From Eledone cirrhosa (Eukaryota > Mollusca > Cephalopoda > Octopoda > Eledonidae), in contig OZ024743.1 in the NCBI GenBank assembly GCA_964016885.1, positions 17,475,499-17,539,498 on the forward strand: 64,000 nucleotides of DNA, given 5' to 3'. Positions 10,100-20,477 of the stretch are shown here, piece after piece. Under the pieces are notes generated by a model. The model was not told the origin of the DNA and did no database searches. It saw nothing but the letters and a program-made list of their open reading frames with translations. Both the position numbers and the translations under genes were made by a program. How positions within the stretch are numbered: position 1 is the stretch's first letter; each line of letters opens with the position of its first letter.

Positions 10100-12290
10100 T
10101 CAGGCCGCTTCCACCTCTTAGTATCTCGAGGGTCTCATTCAGACATAGTTTGCATATGCAAGATCCCCCTTTATCGGGTGGTACTTTCCTGATTATGGAC
10201 CTGGCCAGAGAGTACGGGGTCCTGTCCAGCTTAAGCTTCCAGATGAGGTCAGAGAGAGTCGTACTTTTCCTTTTGGCCTCTTTATTGAAGGAATGGCGAT
10301 GGTTCTACCAGCAGTCTTTAAAGCTCGTTGATGTGGCTCCTATGTAGAGGTATTTAAAGTTGGGGGTTTTAACCCTACAAACGTATACTAGGTTCTTCTT
10401 AAGGTATTCATTACCAAGGGCATGATTCGGGGTTTCTGCAGTTGTAGAGGGCGGTCGACCTCTGGGAGGTCGACGTCTGTATGCCTAGATTGGAGTTTCC
10501 GTTAGGTGTTACATGGTGGTCTTCCCCCAGGCAGGGTGAGGGTCCCCGGGTCTGTTTGGGTTTCTTTGGTGGGCACTGGGTCCCCTTCCCTCGTTGCACA
10601 TGGTCTTGTTGTGTGCTTGTATCGCCATCTTCTGGTTGTGTGTGGTTTTTAAGCCTACTCCTGTTGATGCTAGCTATGTGGTGGGCCAGATTTCTCGTGG
10701 TGGAATACGAGAGCTTCACAGTGTGTCTTTTGAAGATCTTGTGGTATCTATGGTCCCTCGGGAAGCATTTATCAAGCACTCCAAAGAATTATCGGGCCAA
10801 GCTGTTCTTTAGGGCCGCTGAGTAGGCTGTGTTGTACCACGTGATTTTTCTGTGTCTTCTCCTATATGTGTGTGTCGGGGGCGACGTGAGTTGTTGGCGA
10901 TTTATTGTTTCCCGCATTGTTGCTTCCCCTTTGGGCGCAATGCGTTTTGCTATCTTCACGGCCCGAATCTGTGGGGTGGTCGTTGCCCGCGCTGGGAGAT
11001 CTACCGTGGGGTGGTCCCCCGTTTCAGCCCCCACGTGTCCTGCGGTTGGAGTCGTCGGGCCTGGGGTGGTTAGTATCACCCCGGAGTCTGCTACTGATAT
11101 TGGGTTTCATCTCATGTTAAAGCGTACTCGTCACCAACGCCCGTGTGGTGGTGGCGGGCTCATGGTGCCTATATGTTTTTGTTCTGCCTGTATTGTTAGG
11201 GTCCTCACCCCGCCCAGACAAGGCGTGTGTGGGTGCCCGTTGGGCCAGCCTCATCCCGGTGTTTCGCACTATATGTTATAATTTGGCCATGTGCCGCCTT
11301 ATTTAGAGCTGCGTTGTAATATTCCGCTTTGTTATCAAATATTTCCTTACTTGCGGACAGGCTGGAGATCCTGTCCGAGACACTCTTCACCACAGCCTTG
11401 GTTATGGATCCAGGGTGGTTTGACTCGGCGTTAACATGCACGAGTTTCTCGTTGGGCTTGTGGTTGGGGTAGTATTGTTCGGTGTTCAGGTGGTTTAGGG
11501 TGGTGTCTAGGAAGTTGACTACCTTTCTATTTGTGTCTTGTTCTATACTGAGCCCCTGGTTGTTAAAGAAATGGCGAATACGCCTCCTCATTCCCTCCAA
11601 CATTTTGGTGCTGTGGTCATATACTATGAATAGAGCATCGTCACCATATAATCCCCCACTCAAGCAGGGGATTTAATCTGTTATCTGCTCCAGCATGAAT
11701 AGCCCAACCAGGTCCGTTACCTGTGCTGAGTCGCTGGAGCTCATCGTGATGTCAAATATATTTGGCCAATCACTCCTGGTCCAAAGGTCTCCATAGAAAC
11801 GCATTAAGGTCTTTCTTGCGGCGTGGATGATGTTCACCTCCTCTCGGGTTAGGTCTGTATTGGACATCGCTAAAAATAGGGTCTTATTGAGTACTATGGG
11901 TGAGATTGAGGAGTAGTAGCCTGCGATATCCAATTGCATAAAGCTGGTCTTACTTTTCTCATGTAGTACCTTAAATCATTCTATTACCTCTCCCGTGCAT
12001 GACCATTGCTGTATTCTAGTTTTTTTCCGAAGCTTGGGTAGAACCCTATCTAGTATTCTTTTACTGACGATCCCTAGGTCAGATCTAGAGGGGGCTATTA
12101 GTCTGACAGGGTGGTCGAACTTAAGGTTTGGCTTGTGTTCTTTAAGGGTAATCCGCGGCTCTCTTGGTTGGTATGGGCCGTCCTGTCCTCTATGCCGAGT
12201 CCAGATATAATCATGTAAGCTGTGGCATTGATCTCATCCAGAGTAAATCCAGGTGTGTTTTTTAAGCACTTCCTCAGTTTCCTGAGAATT
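10100..12290 (-). pseudogene. Lineage-B PLE polyprotein (RT + GIY-YIG), disrupted
   Basis: Minus-strand pieces in order: fingers with TLKEHKPNLKFDHPVRLI (about 12100); palm motif A QLDIAGYYSSIS and motif B-like DITMSSSDSAQVTDLVG (11673-11939); motif C GGLYGDDAL, where YRDD has become YGDD, followed by VVNFLDTTLNHL, YPNHKPNEKLVHVN and SNHPGSI (11205-11663); linker ITWYNTAYS (near 10830) and FKRHTVKLSYSTTRN (10411-10779); endonuclease core YVCRV and YIGATSTSFKDCW with later CKLCLNETLEIL (about 10110-10390). Frame changes occur between the pieces, so this is a decayed copy. Domain order matches the longer frame at 21615-23246. PLE affiliation follows from the connector FLDV...YHKPN...SNHP plus GIY-YIG; the motif B and C variants set it apart from lineage A. 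Confidence 0.85.
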
Positions 12291-12299
12291 AGCTCAGTT

Positions 12300-12545
12300 A
12301 CGTGAGAATAATCTCAGAACCGACTTCTTCGAGACATGCAGACCCCTCAGGGCCGGGACCTTCCTCAAGATATATGGACAGTAGCAACACAATAAGATCT
12401 GAACACCCCTCAAACTATAGGGATTTCCCCAGAACATGTAGACAACTCTAGGCCAGACCTCCCTCACGCTATATGGGCTGTGACAACACCATAGGTTGGA
12501 AACTCCCCTCAAGCTATAGGGACCAACCCAGGCTGAGCAGACACC
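12300..12545 (-). repeat. Tandem repeat of about 98 bp, right-arm copies
   Basis: On the minus strand the units CCTATAGCTTGAGGGG, CATATAGCGTGAGGGA and CATATATCTTGAGGAA recur at about 48-50 bp spacing. The array is longer than in the left arm, so the two arms differ in repeat number. Confidence 0.65.
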
Positions 12546-13046
12546 ATGATAGCCTAGATATTGATTCTGACACAGCCTTTATAATTTGGCCAACATCTTT
12601 ATAACAAACACACATTTTAATTTACTTGATTTTTGATTTTTGATTTTTGATTTCTCATTATTCATTTGTTATTTGTTTTCTGTTTTCTTCACTTTATCAC
12701 CTTATATTTATATTTAACTTGAGATTGGTTATAACACACACATTTTAATTTATTATCCTATTTCGTTTTATACTTTTACCATCTTGTTCCTCTACCACTC
12801 TATCCAACATATTTCTGACCTTGAGATTGGTTATAGCAAACACACATTTTATCTTATTTTATTTGAATCTTCATTTTTATTTTTCACTTTTAATCTTCCA
12901 TTTTCATTTTCCATATTCATTTTTCAGTAATCTTTCATTACATTTATATAAATGTTTCAGTTATTCTCTATTTATTATTTATTTTCTGTTTTCTTCATTT
13001 TATTGCCTTCTATTTCTTCATATACATGGCAGAACCACCACACCCA

Positions 13047-13077
13047 ACCACCACCACCACCACCACCACCACCACGG
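13047..13077. repeat. (CCA)n tract
   Basis: Short CCA/CAC run in the right arm. The left arm has the complementary GGT-rich stretch at about 9390-9413 with fewer units. Confidence 0.85.
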
Positions 13078-13737
13078 GAGATGGTGGCAGGAAGGATGAA
13101 GAAACACACACACAGATAATTCTAAATTGTCAGCAGCAGCAAGACATAAGCTGATCACAACACCAACACTACTACCAAAAATAAGGGTAGAGGTCAGATG
13201 TACTTAACAATAGCAAACACAAACACTACAGGGAGCCGCACCCCAGAAAGATTGTCTATAGATTTTGGACTGAGGAATGCCCTCAAAACTGACCAATGGG
13301 ATGTTTGACCTTACAAATCTTTATAGCATTGACATGGGTATAATAACACACACACACATTATATTCGATTATTTTATTTTATTTTGTTCCTTTACCATCT
13401 TATTCCTTCTACCACTTTATCACCTTTTTTTTTTAAATCTGACTCCAACAACAACACCACTACCAACATAAGAATGTACCTAACAATAACAAGAACAACA
13501 ACTACGGATTGGCTTACCTCAGAACGAATTTCTATAGACTGTTGACTGAGGAATGTTCGAACAACTGACCAATGAGAGGAGAAGAGGCCCTTTGACGCTG
13601 AAATTCGTTTGTTTAAATTCATATGATTCCAGTTCCTCACTGAAATAACAACCCAAACAGGAATTGGGCTTATCAGAGTATTGACAAAGTTATACACCTA
13701 AACAACATGTGTACTCGTCTCTACCACAGTAATTTGG

Positions 13738-13792
13738 ACTGCCTGAAGAGGTCAGGGCAAAAGATGGCTGTCACCGAAGTATATATAGCAGT
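13738..13792 (+). ncRNA. Candidate hammerhead ribozyme, right arm copy
   Basis: The mirror of the candidate at 8679-8733: ACTGC, CTGAAGA, a weaker helix II (GGTCAGGGCA / TGGCTGTCACC), then GAAG instead of GAAA, TATATATA and GCAGT. The change in the GAAA core and the decayed helix II suggest this copy has lost activity, while helix I and the cleavage site are kept. Confidence 0.5.
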
Positions 13793-13939
13793 AATAAACG
13801 AAGCCACATTTTAAACATTTGACTTATTTATTTTATTTTATTTTACATTACTCCGGAGTAACCGAACCAACCTGCGCACCTCGACGAGTGCTCCAATCTG
13901 CATACTTAGGTGTTGGTATACAACCAACATATACTCAAA

Positions 13940-13991
<52 letters not shown>
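13940..13991. repeat. (TA)n microsatellite
   Basis: TA run just outside the right end of the compound PLE and directly before a SINE. Confidence 0.95.
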
Positions 13992-13993
13992 GT

Positions 13994-14142
13994 GTCTCTA
14001 CTGTTGGCACAAGGCCAGCAATTACCTGAACTTTATTTTATCGACCTCGTAATTTGAAGCTCGAATGGCAAGGCGCGGAACTCTATGCATCAAAGTATGA
14101 TGTTCGACCCTCTACCGATACTGTCAATCCACCGCCCATTAT
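13994..14142 (-). mobile_element. tRNA-derived SINE, diverged and internally deleted
   Basis: It contains TTGGCACAAGGCCAGCAATTACC, ACTTTATTTTATCGACC and GACCCTCTACCGATACTGTC in family order, with an internal loss around the CAGTGCATTACTGG block and a changed box-B region. A TA tract lies on each side. Confidence 0.75.
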
Positions 14143-14155
14143 ATATATATCTATA

Positions 14156-14215
<60 letters not shown>
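14141..14215. repeat. (TA)n microsatellite
   Basis: Long TA run with two TATC interruptions near its start. It abuts the SINE end. Confidence 0.95.
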
Positions 14216-14221
<6 letters not shown>

Positions 14222-15816
14222 ATAGTATATATGTATCGTAGGAGAGGAGGAGATAGGGAGATACAGATAGGTGCGATACAGATTACTAAATGCCGATAGC
14301 CGAACCGAAATGTGCTCAATGCCTGGGTTAGCAGTGTTAAATATCAACGAGGAGTTAATATTCAGTAGAGTGTTCAAGCAGGCAGAAATATATATATATA
14401 TTTTATATATATTTTATTTTTTGTATATATTTTTATATATATATAAATATATATATATAAGTGCATAGAATCATTAGATAAAATATATATACAGTATTTC
14501 TTCTCCTAATCAGCATAATCAACCACACAAAAATAATTTAAACTAAGCTATAAGTTATAATATACCTATGAAGTAATATTAGATAAATAAATGATACCTT
14601 TTATCTGCGATTCACAGCCACAGAAAATGTATCTAGTATTTCTGATAGCCTGTAGAAATTGACTAGATATATAGTAAACCATACATAATTCGGTACAAAA
14701 TCAATGTTAGAAGAAAAAAATGTACATAAACATACCAATATCATCAAAATATATCTCTATCCCCGGAGATTTCATTCACTCTTTGGATGTATCCGATCTT
14801 GGATAAATCAACGAGTTTGGAAATCATCAGGAAATAAACTCAAATGGACAAATTTTTACTTAAATGATCCCCGCCAGAAACGAATTCAAAATGGCTAAGA
14901 GCTGTCACGTGGTCAGTGGTCAAGTCAGAAAGCTTGTGAGTGTTGCCCGTCGGCGAGTAGGCTGGTTGCTACAAAGCGCAGCCGAATACTGCCTAAAGAT
15001 TTACTCAACCTTACGGGAGTATATAAAATTTAAATATGTATATGCATTTAAACTAGACAGAGCTATAGCTACAATATATATATGTTTTTGGCAACCATTC
15101 ACGATGTGGCCCAATGACGAATTAATTAAATAATTAACAATCAGAGCAATATATAAAAAAAAGTAAGTCCATAGAATCATTAGATAAAATATATAAGAAA
15201 ACAATGAAGTTTCGTTTACATGTATTTAGTTTTCTATTTATCTATGTTTTCATTATATCTTAAGTGTGTATGTTTTTGCCAGGAATTTGGAATATGGTTT
15301 AGTTGATTGTATATCTGACTTTGTTATAATGCTCGTATCTATGAGGAAATATATTCTATCTCGAAAAGTAGATTGAAGCGGTAGTGGATTAATGAACTGT
15401 ATAACAAACACCGTACTTTTCGCTTCGTGTGTGTAGTAAACAAACCAGGAATCAGATTTGATTTTAAAATCCTATATTAATTCAACGCCAAATTTCCAAT
15501 GTGCCCAGACTGACTGTTGATCTTTCTATATCTAAATTTACCTATCACGTTCATTCTACTAGATGTTCATGCTTACTTGACATTAATAAGATTAAACTTC
15601 ATCTTATACAAAATAAAATGTTTGGAATTTCGGTGATATAATTCAAAGCATATATATCATGTGTACATAAAGTACACTTATACATATGAAGAATAATGCA
15701 ATTACTAATTCTTTATGTGTATACCGTATTGCTACCATTCAGTGTTCTACTACTATTTCATTTTACTCTAGACCTACGTTATCATCCTCAAACTCATTAC
15801 ATTATACTCCTCAGAG
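14216..15816. other. AT-rich DNA without recognisable gene; 24-bp direct repeat
   Basis: No coding family is visible. CATAGAATCATTAGATAAAATATATA occurs at about 14464 and again at about 15169 in the same orientation, about 700 bp apart. A relatively GC-rich patch at about 14890-15010 gives no recognisable product or RNA fold. Confidence 0.55.

Positions 15817-15871
<55 letters not shown>
15817..15871. repeat. (ACT)n microsatellite
   Basis: About 18 uninterrupted ACT units. The Leu-rich and Thr-rich frames through it are artefacts. Confidence 0.95.
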
Positions 15872-15872
<1 letters not shown>

Positions 15873-16605
15873 GTTACCAAAGCAATTTCTTCGTTGGCAA
15901 TAAGTGCATAGATAGAGGGGACAATTTAATAAGACAGGGTCAGTGGGGATTTATAATCAGGTCTAGTAAAAGACATAAATAAAAAATAACAACAAACAAG
16001 AAAAATACAAACATCAGTGTTCCCCAATAGGAGGGATACATACCCAGGGGTGACTCAGGTATGTCTTGATGACCATCCAGGGACGACTTGCGTGAATGTC
16101 TATACGTATATTTGGGGTTAAAATAAATCCCGGAAAACAATAGAACATTAAAAGGAAAACAGAGTCATGATATAAGTTAAAACAATGAAATAAAAAATCA
16201 AGTAATTAGATATATACTTCAATACTTCGTTTCTAGGTGATGATAATACATCGTAACTACAGCTCGTTATCTATCTATGTAAGGGTAGTTACAAAATAAC
16301 AGATAAATAGAATATTTACGTACATGCATATCACCAGCTGTTGTCAAATGCAATAATAATTGTGTTCAAAATTAGTAGTAAATTTGTATTATGTTTAGTT
16401 CTATGACCTTATTTGGAGGTAGCTGAAGAACTAACCAATGAGATTGATTTTTTTTCCATATGATGTTAAGATGAAAAATAATTCACTTTAGTTTTTAGGT
16501 GAATATAGATTAAGGTCATGACTAGGAAAGATAGTATATTAAAAGATGAACATTATAATAAGATAATGAAATACAGTAATACAATAATATAATATAATTA
16601 TTTCT

Positions 16606-16705
16606 ACGTTAGGCACAAAGCCAGCAATTACCCAGTGCATTACTGGTACTTTATTTTATCGACCCCGTAAGGATGAAAGGCAAGGTTAACCTCGGCGGGA
16701 TAATG
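16606..16705 (-). mobile_element. Truncated tRNA-derived SINE
   Basis: From TTAGGCACAAAGCCAGCAATTACC through GACCCCGTAAGGATGAAAGG to CCTCGGCGGGAT, then lost. The tRNA-like head is missing. The insert is absent at the matching place of the right arm (near 20815), so it postdates the arm duplication. Confidence 0.8.
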
Positions 16706-16919
16706 TAACACAATCTAGTACTGTGTGGTAAATTGTACTTAGTATAATACACGTATGATACGCCTTAAAATACTTTCAAATATGTCTATGCATAAATAAT
16801 CAAACTCAGATAAATACATGTTGACAAAGTCAAAACGGATAAATGTCAAAGATCACAAAGTGCATATACCCACATTATAGATAGAGTTATAGTTATATTG
16901 ATACTCAATTAAAAATATA

Positions 16920-17130
16920 CATACGCATAAATAGATGCAAACATATACATACATCTACACATGTGCACACAATCATATACACATATGTCTATGTATACAT
17001 ATATATATTTACATATACACACCTATACACACATATATATGTATGCACACACACATATAAACATCCATACACATATAGTCGCATATACACACACACACAC
17101 ATATATATATATTCACATATCATACATACA
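16920..17130. repeat. ATAC/CA-rich simple repeat in left arm
   Basis: Mixed CATATA/ACAC copies. The right arm has TG-rich sequence at the corresponding place (about 19965-20150). Confidence 0.8.
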
Positions 17131-17329
17131 TAGATACATATTTACTGATGCAATTACGGGTGGTTGTGTACCTTTTTGCCCTTAGTCATTAACGCATAAA
17201 TGTAAGAAAATTAAAAGATTAAAAGGTAATAAATAAGAATGAATGCGTATAATTAGGGGAAAGGGTACTAACAAATGTTACGCTACACAGATTTATAGTT
17301 AGTTGCTATTTAGAATATTTAATTAGGTT

Positions 17330-17690
17330 TTACAGTATACGGTGATTACAATTTATAATCATTTCCTGTCTTTTATTCAATAAATTGTTCTTAGATTTAG
17401 TAATTTCCAAGATCTCCCCTGAACATAACCTGCATTCTCTCCTGTTTCCAAGATATGGAGTTCTTTGTAAAATGGTGTTCCACGATAGCTTGAAATCTAT
17501 TTTTTTCTTTTTATAGTTATTTACATTTTCAGCTAAAGATGTGGTGTTAGCTAGTTTAGTATTGTTAAAACTACTAGTGTGTGCGTAAAATCTTTTCTTA
17601 AATGTGTTTGATGTAGATCCTATATATGTTTTGTTGCAGTCAGTAGTAGACACAGTGCATTTATATATTACATTATTAATCAAACAGTTG
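17330..17690 (-). pseudogene. Lineage-B PLE GIY-YIG endonuclease end (5'-truncated inverted copy)
   Basis: An open minus-strand frame of 117 codons. It contains NNVIYKCTVSTTDCNKTYIGSTS, split by the usual insert before YIG. It continues with FKKRFYAHTSSF (the Arg and His of the fold), then CRLCSGEILEI (Cys pair and Glu) and LLNKRQE (the conserved Asn). These are the expected positions of a GIY-YIG nuclease. Only this C-terminal piece is present in this orientation; upstream it runs into plus-strand RT sequence at about 17700. The frame is undamaged, so the copy may be fairly young, but it lacks RT and promoter. Confidence 0.8.
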
Positions 17691-17699
17691 CCATTTAAG

Positions 17700-19770
17700 G
17701 GGCAAATGCTATTAGACAGATATGCCCATCAAAATCTGATATCGGTAATATCAGCAATAACATTGTTGATCGAATCATTCCACAAATTAGAAAATTTGTA
17801 ACACTTCCATTATGTGATAACACTTCCCAAGTTATTGAATGGTTCACTAGCATCGACAATAAAAACTCAGCTTCATTCATCCAATTCGACATCGATTCGT
17901 ACTATCCTTCGATTTCTCCAATTCTTTTAAATTATGCACTGATCTTCGCCAGAAATAGATCGGATTTATCTACCGAGGAAATCAACATCATAACTCACGC
18001 TAGAAAAACCTTACACAACTTCCAAGAAGAGCAGTGGACTAGAAACACATATAACCACTTATTCGATATTACGATGGGATCCATGGACTCTGCTCAAGGT
18101 ACAGACCTCGTTGGACTAGTTCTCCCCCATAATATTCATTCCTCTTTTCCCCACCTCAAAGGTGGTATTTATCGGGATGATTGTCTATTGTTATCTAACA
18201 ATCTTAGTAATTCCAATATAGAGAAAAGCCAAAAAACAAATTAGAAAATTCCTCAAGGTCTACTACAACCTTAACATCACCTTTGGAAACACTTCAAAAG
18301 TAGCTAATTTCCTTGACGTTACCTGCGACCTCTCTACGAATATTTGTCAACCTTACCACAAACCCAAACATAATCTACACTATGTACATTCACGCTCTAA
18401 CCACCCTGGCTCTATACTCAAAAACTTAGTATATAACATATATCTTAGACTTTCTAAATTATCGTCCAATGAAGATATATTTTATAATAATGCACCCATC
18501 TACAACGAGGCCTTAACTAGAAAGTGGATATAAAGAAATAATCTCATATATCCCCAACACTACTATGGACCAACATATAAAACCTATCTAAAACTACAAA
18601 TACCAAAAAATACCGCTCAAACAATAAATTAATGGGTTATTCATATTACACTAAACAACCGAAAACCACAACAACTATTACTACACGATCTATAACTAAT
18701 GTTATAAACTCACATATAAGCATTCAAAATCTCATAATCTACCCAATAATAAGACCAAACACAACCACGGTAGTTTACCAAATTCCACAAATACGGATAC
18801 TAACCATAGGAATTCTTCTAGAACACAGCACATTAATATAAGTGGTAATAAGAACTTAACTAAAAACCGCAAAAAAACATAACATGGTACAACGCACCCT
18901 TCAGCCTGCAAACTATTGGACAAATCCCCAAAAATTCTTCGAAATTCTACATAAACATTTTCACCAAACCACATATACCACCAAATATTTAACAGCTATA
19001 CTGTTAAATACTCATACTCTACATCAAACAATCTCCAGCAAAAAATAAGCAACTACAACATTTATAAATTTAAAAATAATATGACCACATCACCACAACA
19101 TAATTTAAATAGGACTGCATCGTTTAAAAGGACAAATAATACAATCCTTCAACCTGGAAAACACAACCACCCAAATCAACAACACAAAAACAACAGAACA
19201 CAAAATCACAATACAACCCTAACACTAAACCACCCACAAAGCAACCTTCATTCTCCCGCTTACATTAATTACAATAGGAATAGCTCAAGGATTAATGATA
19301 ATGGTATAGGTACACCCAAAAACCATTTTACGTATGGTTGTAATTGCAGAAATAGAAGCATTTGCCTCTTAAATGGCAACTGTTTGATCAATAATGTAAT
19401 ATATAAATGCACTGTGTCTACTACTGACTCCAACAAAACATATATAGGATCTACATCAAAAACATTTAAGAAAAGATTTTATGCGCACTCTAGTAGTTTT
19501 AACAATACTTAACTAGCTAACACTACATCTTTAGCTGAAGCAGTAAATAACTATAAAAAGAAAAAAATAGATTTCAATCAATCGTGGAAATTCTACAAAG
19601 AATTCCATATCTTGGGAACAGGAAAGAATGCAGGTTATGTTCAGGGGAGATCTTGGAAATGATTAAATCTAAGAACGATTTATTCAATAAAAGACAGGAA
19701 CTGATTATAGTTTGTAATCACCGTACACGAAAAACATTTAAATACTATAAACAAATTAAATATTCTAAAT
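17700..19770 (+). pseudogene. Lineage-B PLE polyprotein, longer plus copy, disrupted
   Basis: RT palm begins FDIDSYYPSISPILL (near 17890). LFDITMGSMDSAQGTDLVG follows (18060), then GGIYRDDCLLL (18165), the motif C equivalent. A frameshift near 18235 moves the frame to KVANFLDVTCDLSTN, QPYHKPKHNLHYVH and SRSNHPGSI. Stops accumulate at 18530-19080. The linker and Cys-rich region reopen at 19081-19512 (CNCRNRSICLLNGNC, YKCTVSTTDSNKTYIGSTS). A stop at about 19510 and another frame (19584-19772) complete the endonuclease with CRLCSGEILEM and LFNKRQEL. Order and spacing agree with the frame at 21615-23246. Confidence 0.85.
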
Positions 19771-19964
19771 AGCAATTCACTATAATTCTGTGTAGCGTAA
19801 CATATGTTAGTACCCCTTCACCTAATTATACGCATTCATGCTTATTTCTTAACTTTTACTCTTTTAGCTTCTTTAGATGTATGCGTTAATGACTAAAAGC
19901 AACAAGGTACACTAACACCCGTAATTGCATGAGTTAATAATGTATATATGTTTGTATGATATTT

Positions 19965-19973
19965 GAATATATT

Positions 19974-20045
<72 letters not shown>

Positions 20046-20150
20046 TGTGTGAGAGTATATGTTTATGATTGTTTATATGTGTGTGTGTACATGTATGTGT
20101 GTGTACATACACATATATATATGTGTGTATAGGTGATATATATAAATATA
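19965..20150. repeat. (TA)n / (TG)n simple repeat in right arm
   Basis: A TA stretch then TG/GTGTGCGTG copies and a diffuse ATATATG region. It lies between the 3' end of the PLE frame and the hammerhead fold-back. Confidence 0.9.
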
Positions 20151-20300
20151 TATATGTATATATATGCAGAGGTTATATTTAATTTGTTGGGATACAACAA
20201 GGTTAAAATATTATTATAACTGATATAAAGCACTCAACAGTTTATTGGAATAAATATACAATATATTAACAAGTGGAAACTATATTTATAAAACCTTATA

Positions 20301-20366
20301 TATTTTATTATACATATTTCAAGGGCCACCAATGCAAATCATGGTGCGCTTTCATCAGATAAAATA
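20301..20366 (-). ncRNA. Candidate hammerhead ribozyme (type I, minimal helix III), left copy
   Basis: Minus strand: TATTTTAT (helix I), CTGATGA (perfect core), helix II AAGCGCACCA / TGGTGGCCCTT with one mismatch and one bulge around a 10-nt loop, GAAA (perfect core), TATGTATA, then ATAAAATA, which pairs all 8 bases with the first strand. TATGTATA supplies the A15.1-U16.1 pair, two base pairs and a 2-nt loop, with cleavage expected after the final TA. All conserved core positions I know for hammerheads are present. Tiny helix III variants of this kind are known in Penelope-like elements and animal retrozymes and often work as dimers. Confidence 0.75.
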
Positions 20367-20411
20367 GAAAACACATTAGTTTTATAAATAAAATAAAACT
20401 AATCTGTATTG

Positions 20412-20477
20412 TATTTTATCTGATGAAAGCGCACCATAATATGTCTCGGAGGCCCTTGAAATATGTATAATAAAATA
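20412..20477 (+). ncRNA. Candidate hammerhead ribozyme, right copy
   Basis: Plus strand mirror: TATTTTAT, CTGATGA, helix II AAGCGCACC.../...GGCCCTT with a more decayed upper part, GAAA, TATGTATA, ATAAAATA. Core, helix I and helix III are identical to the left copy and only helix II differs, which is where a functional ribozyme would tolerate change. Confidence 0.7.

Larger units (their letters stand above)
8635..13847 (-). mobile_element. Compound lineage-B Penelope-like element with long inverted arms
   Basis: The outer sequences AAATAAGTCAAATGTTTAAAA (8642) and its complement (about 13830) begin a long inverted repeat. Left arm about 8635-10088, right arm about 12369-13847, with small indels. 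The interior about 10100-12290 encodes a PLE polyprotein on the minus strand. The simplest reading is a minus-strand copy running from about 12290 to 8635, joined head-to-head to a 5'-truncated plus copy that keeps only the 3' region. The same arrangement occurs at 16.2-21.4 kb. Arms contain hammerhead candidates and an about 98-bp tandem repeat. No target duplication was identified. Confidence 0.8.
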
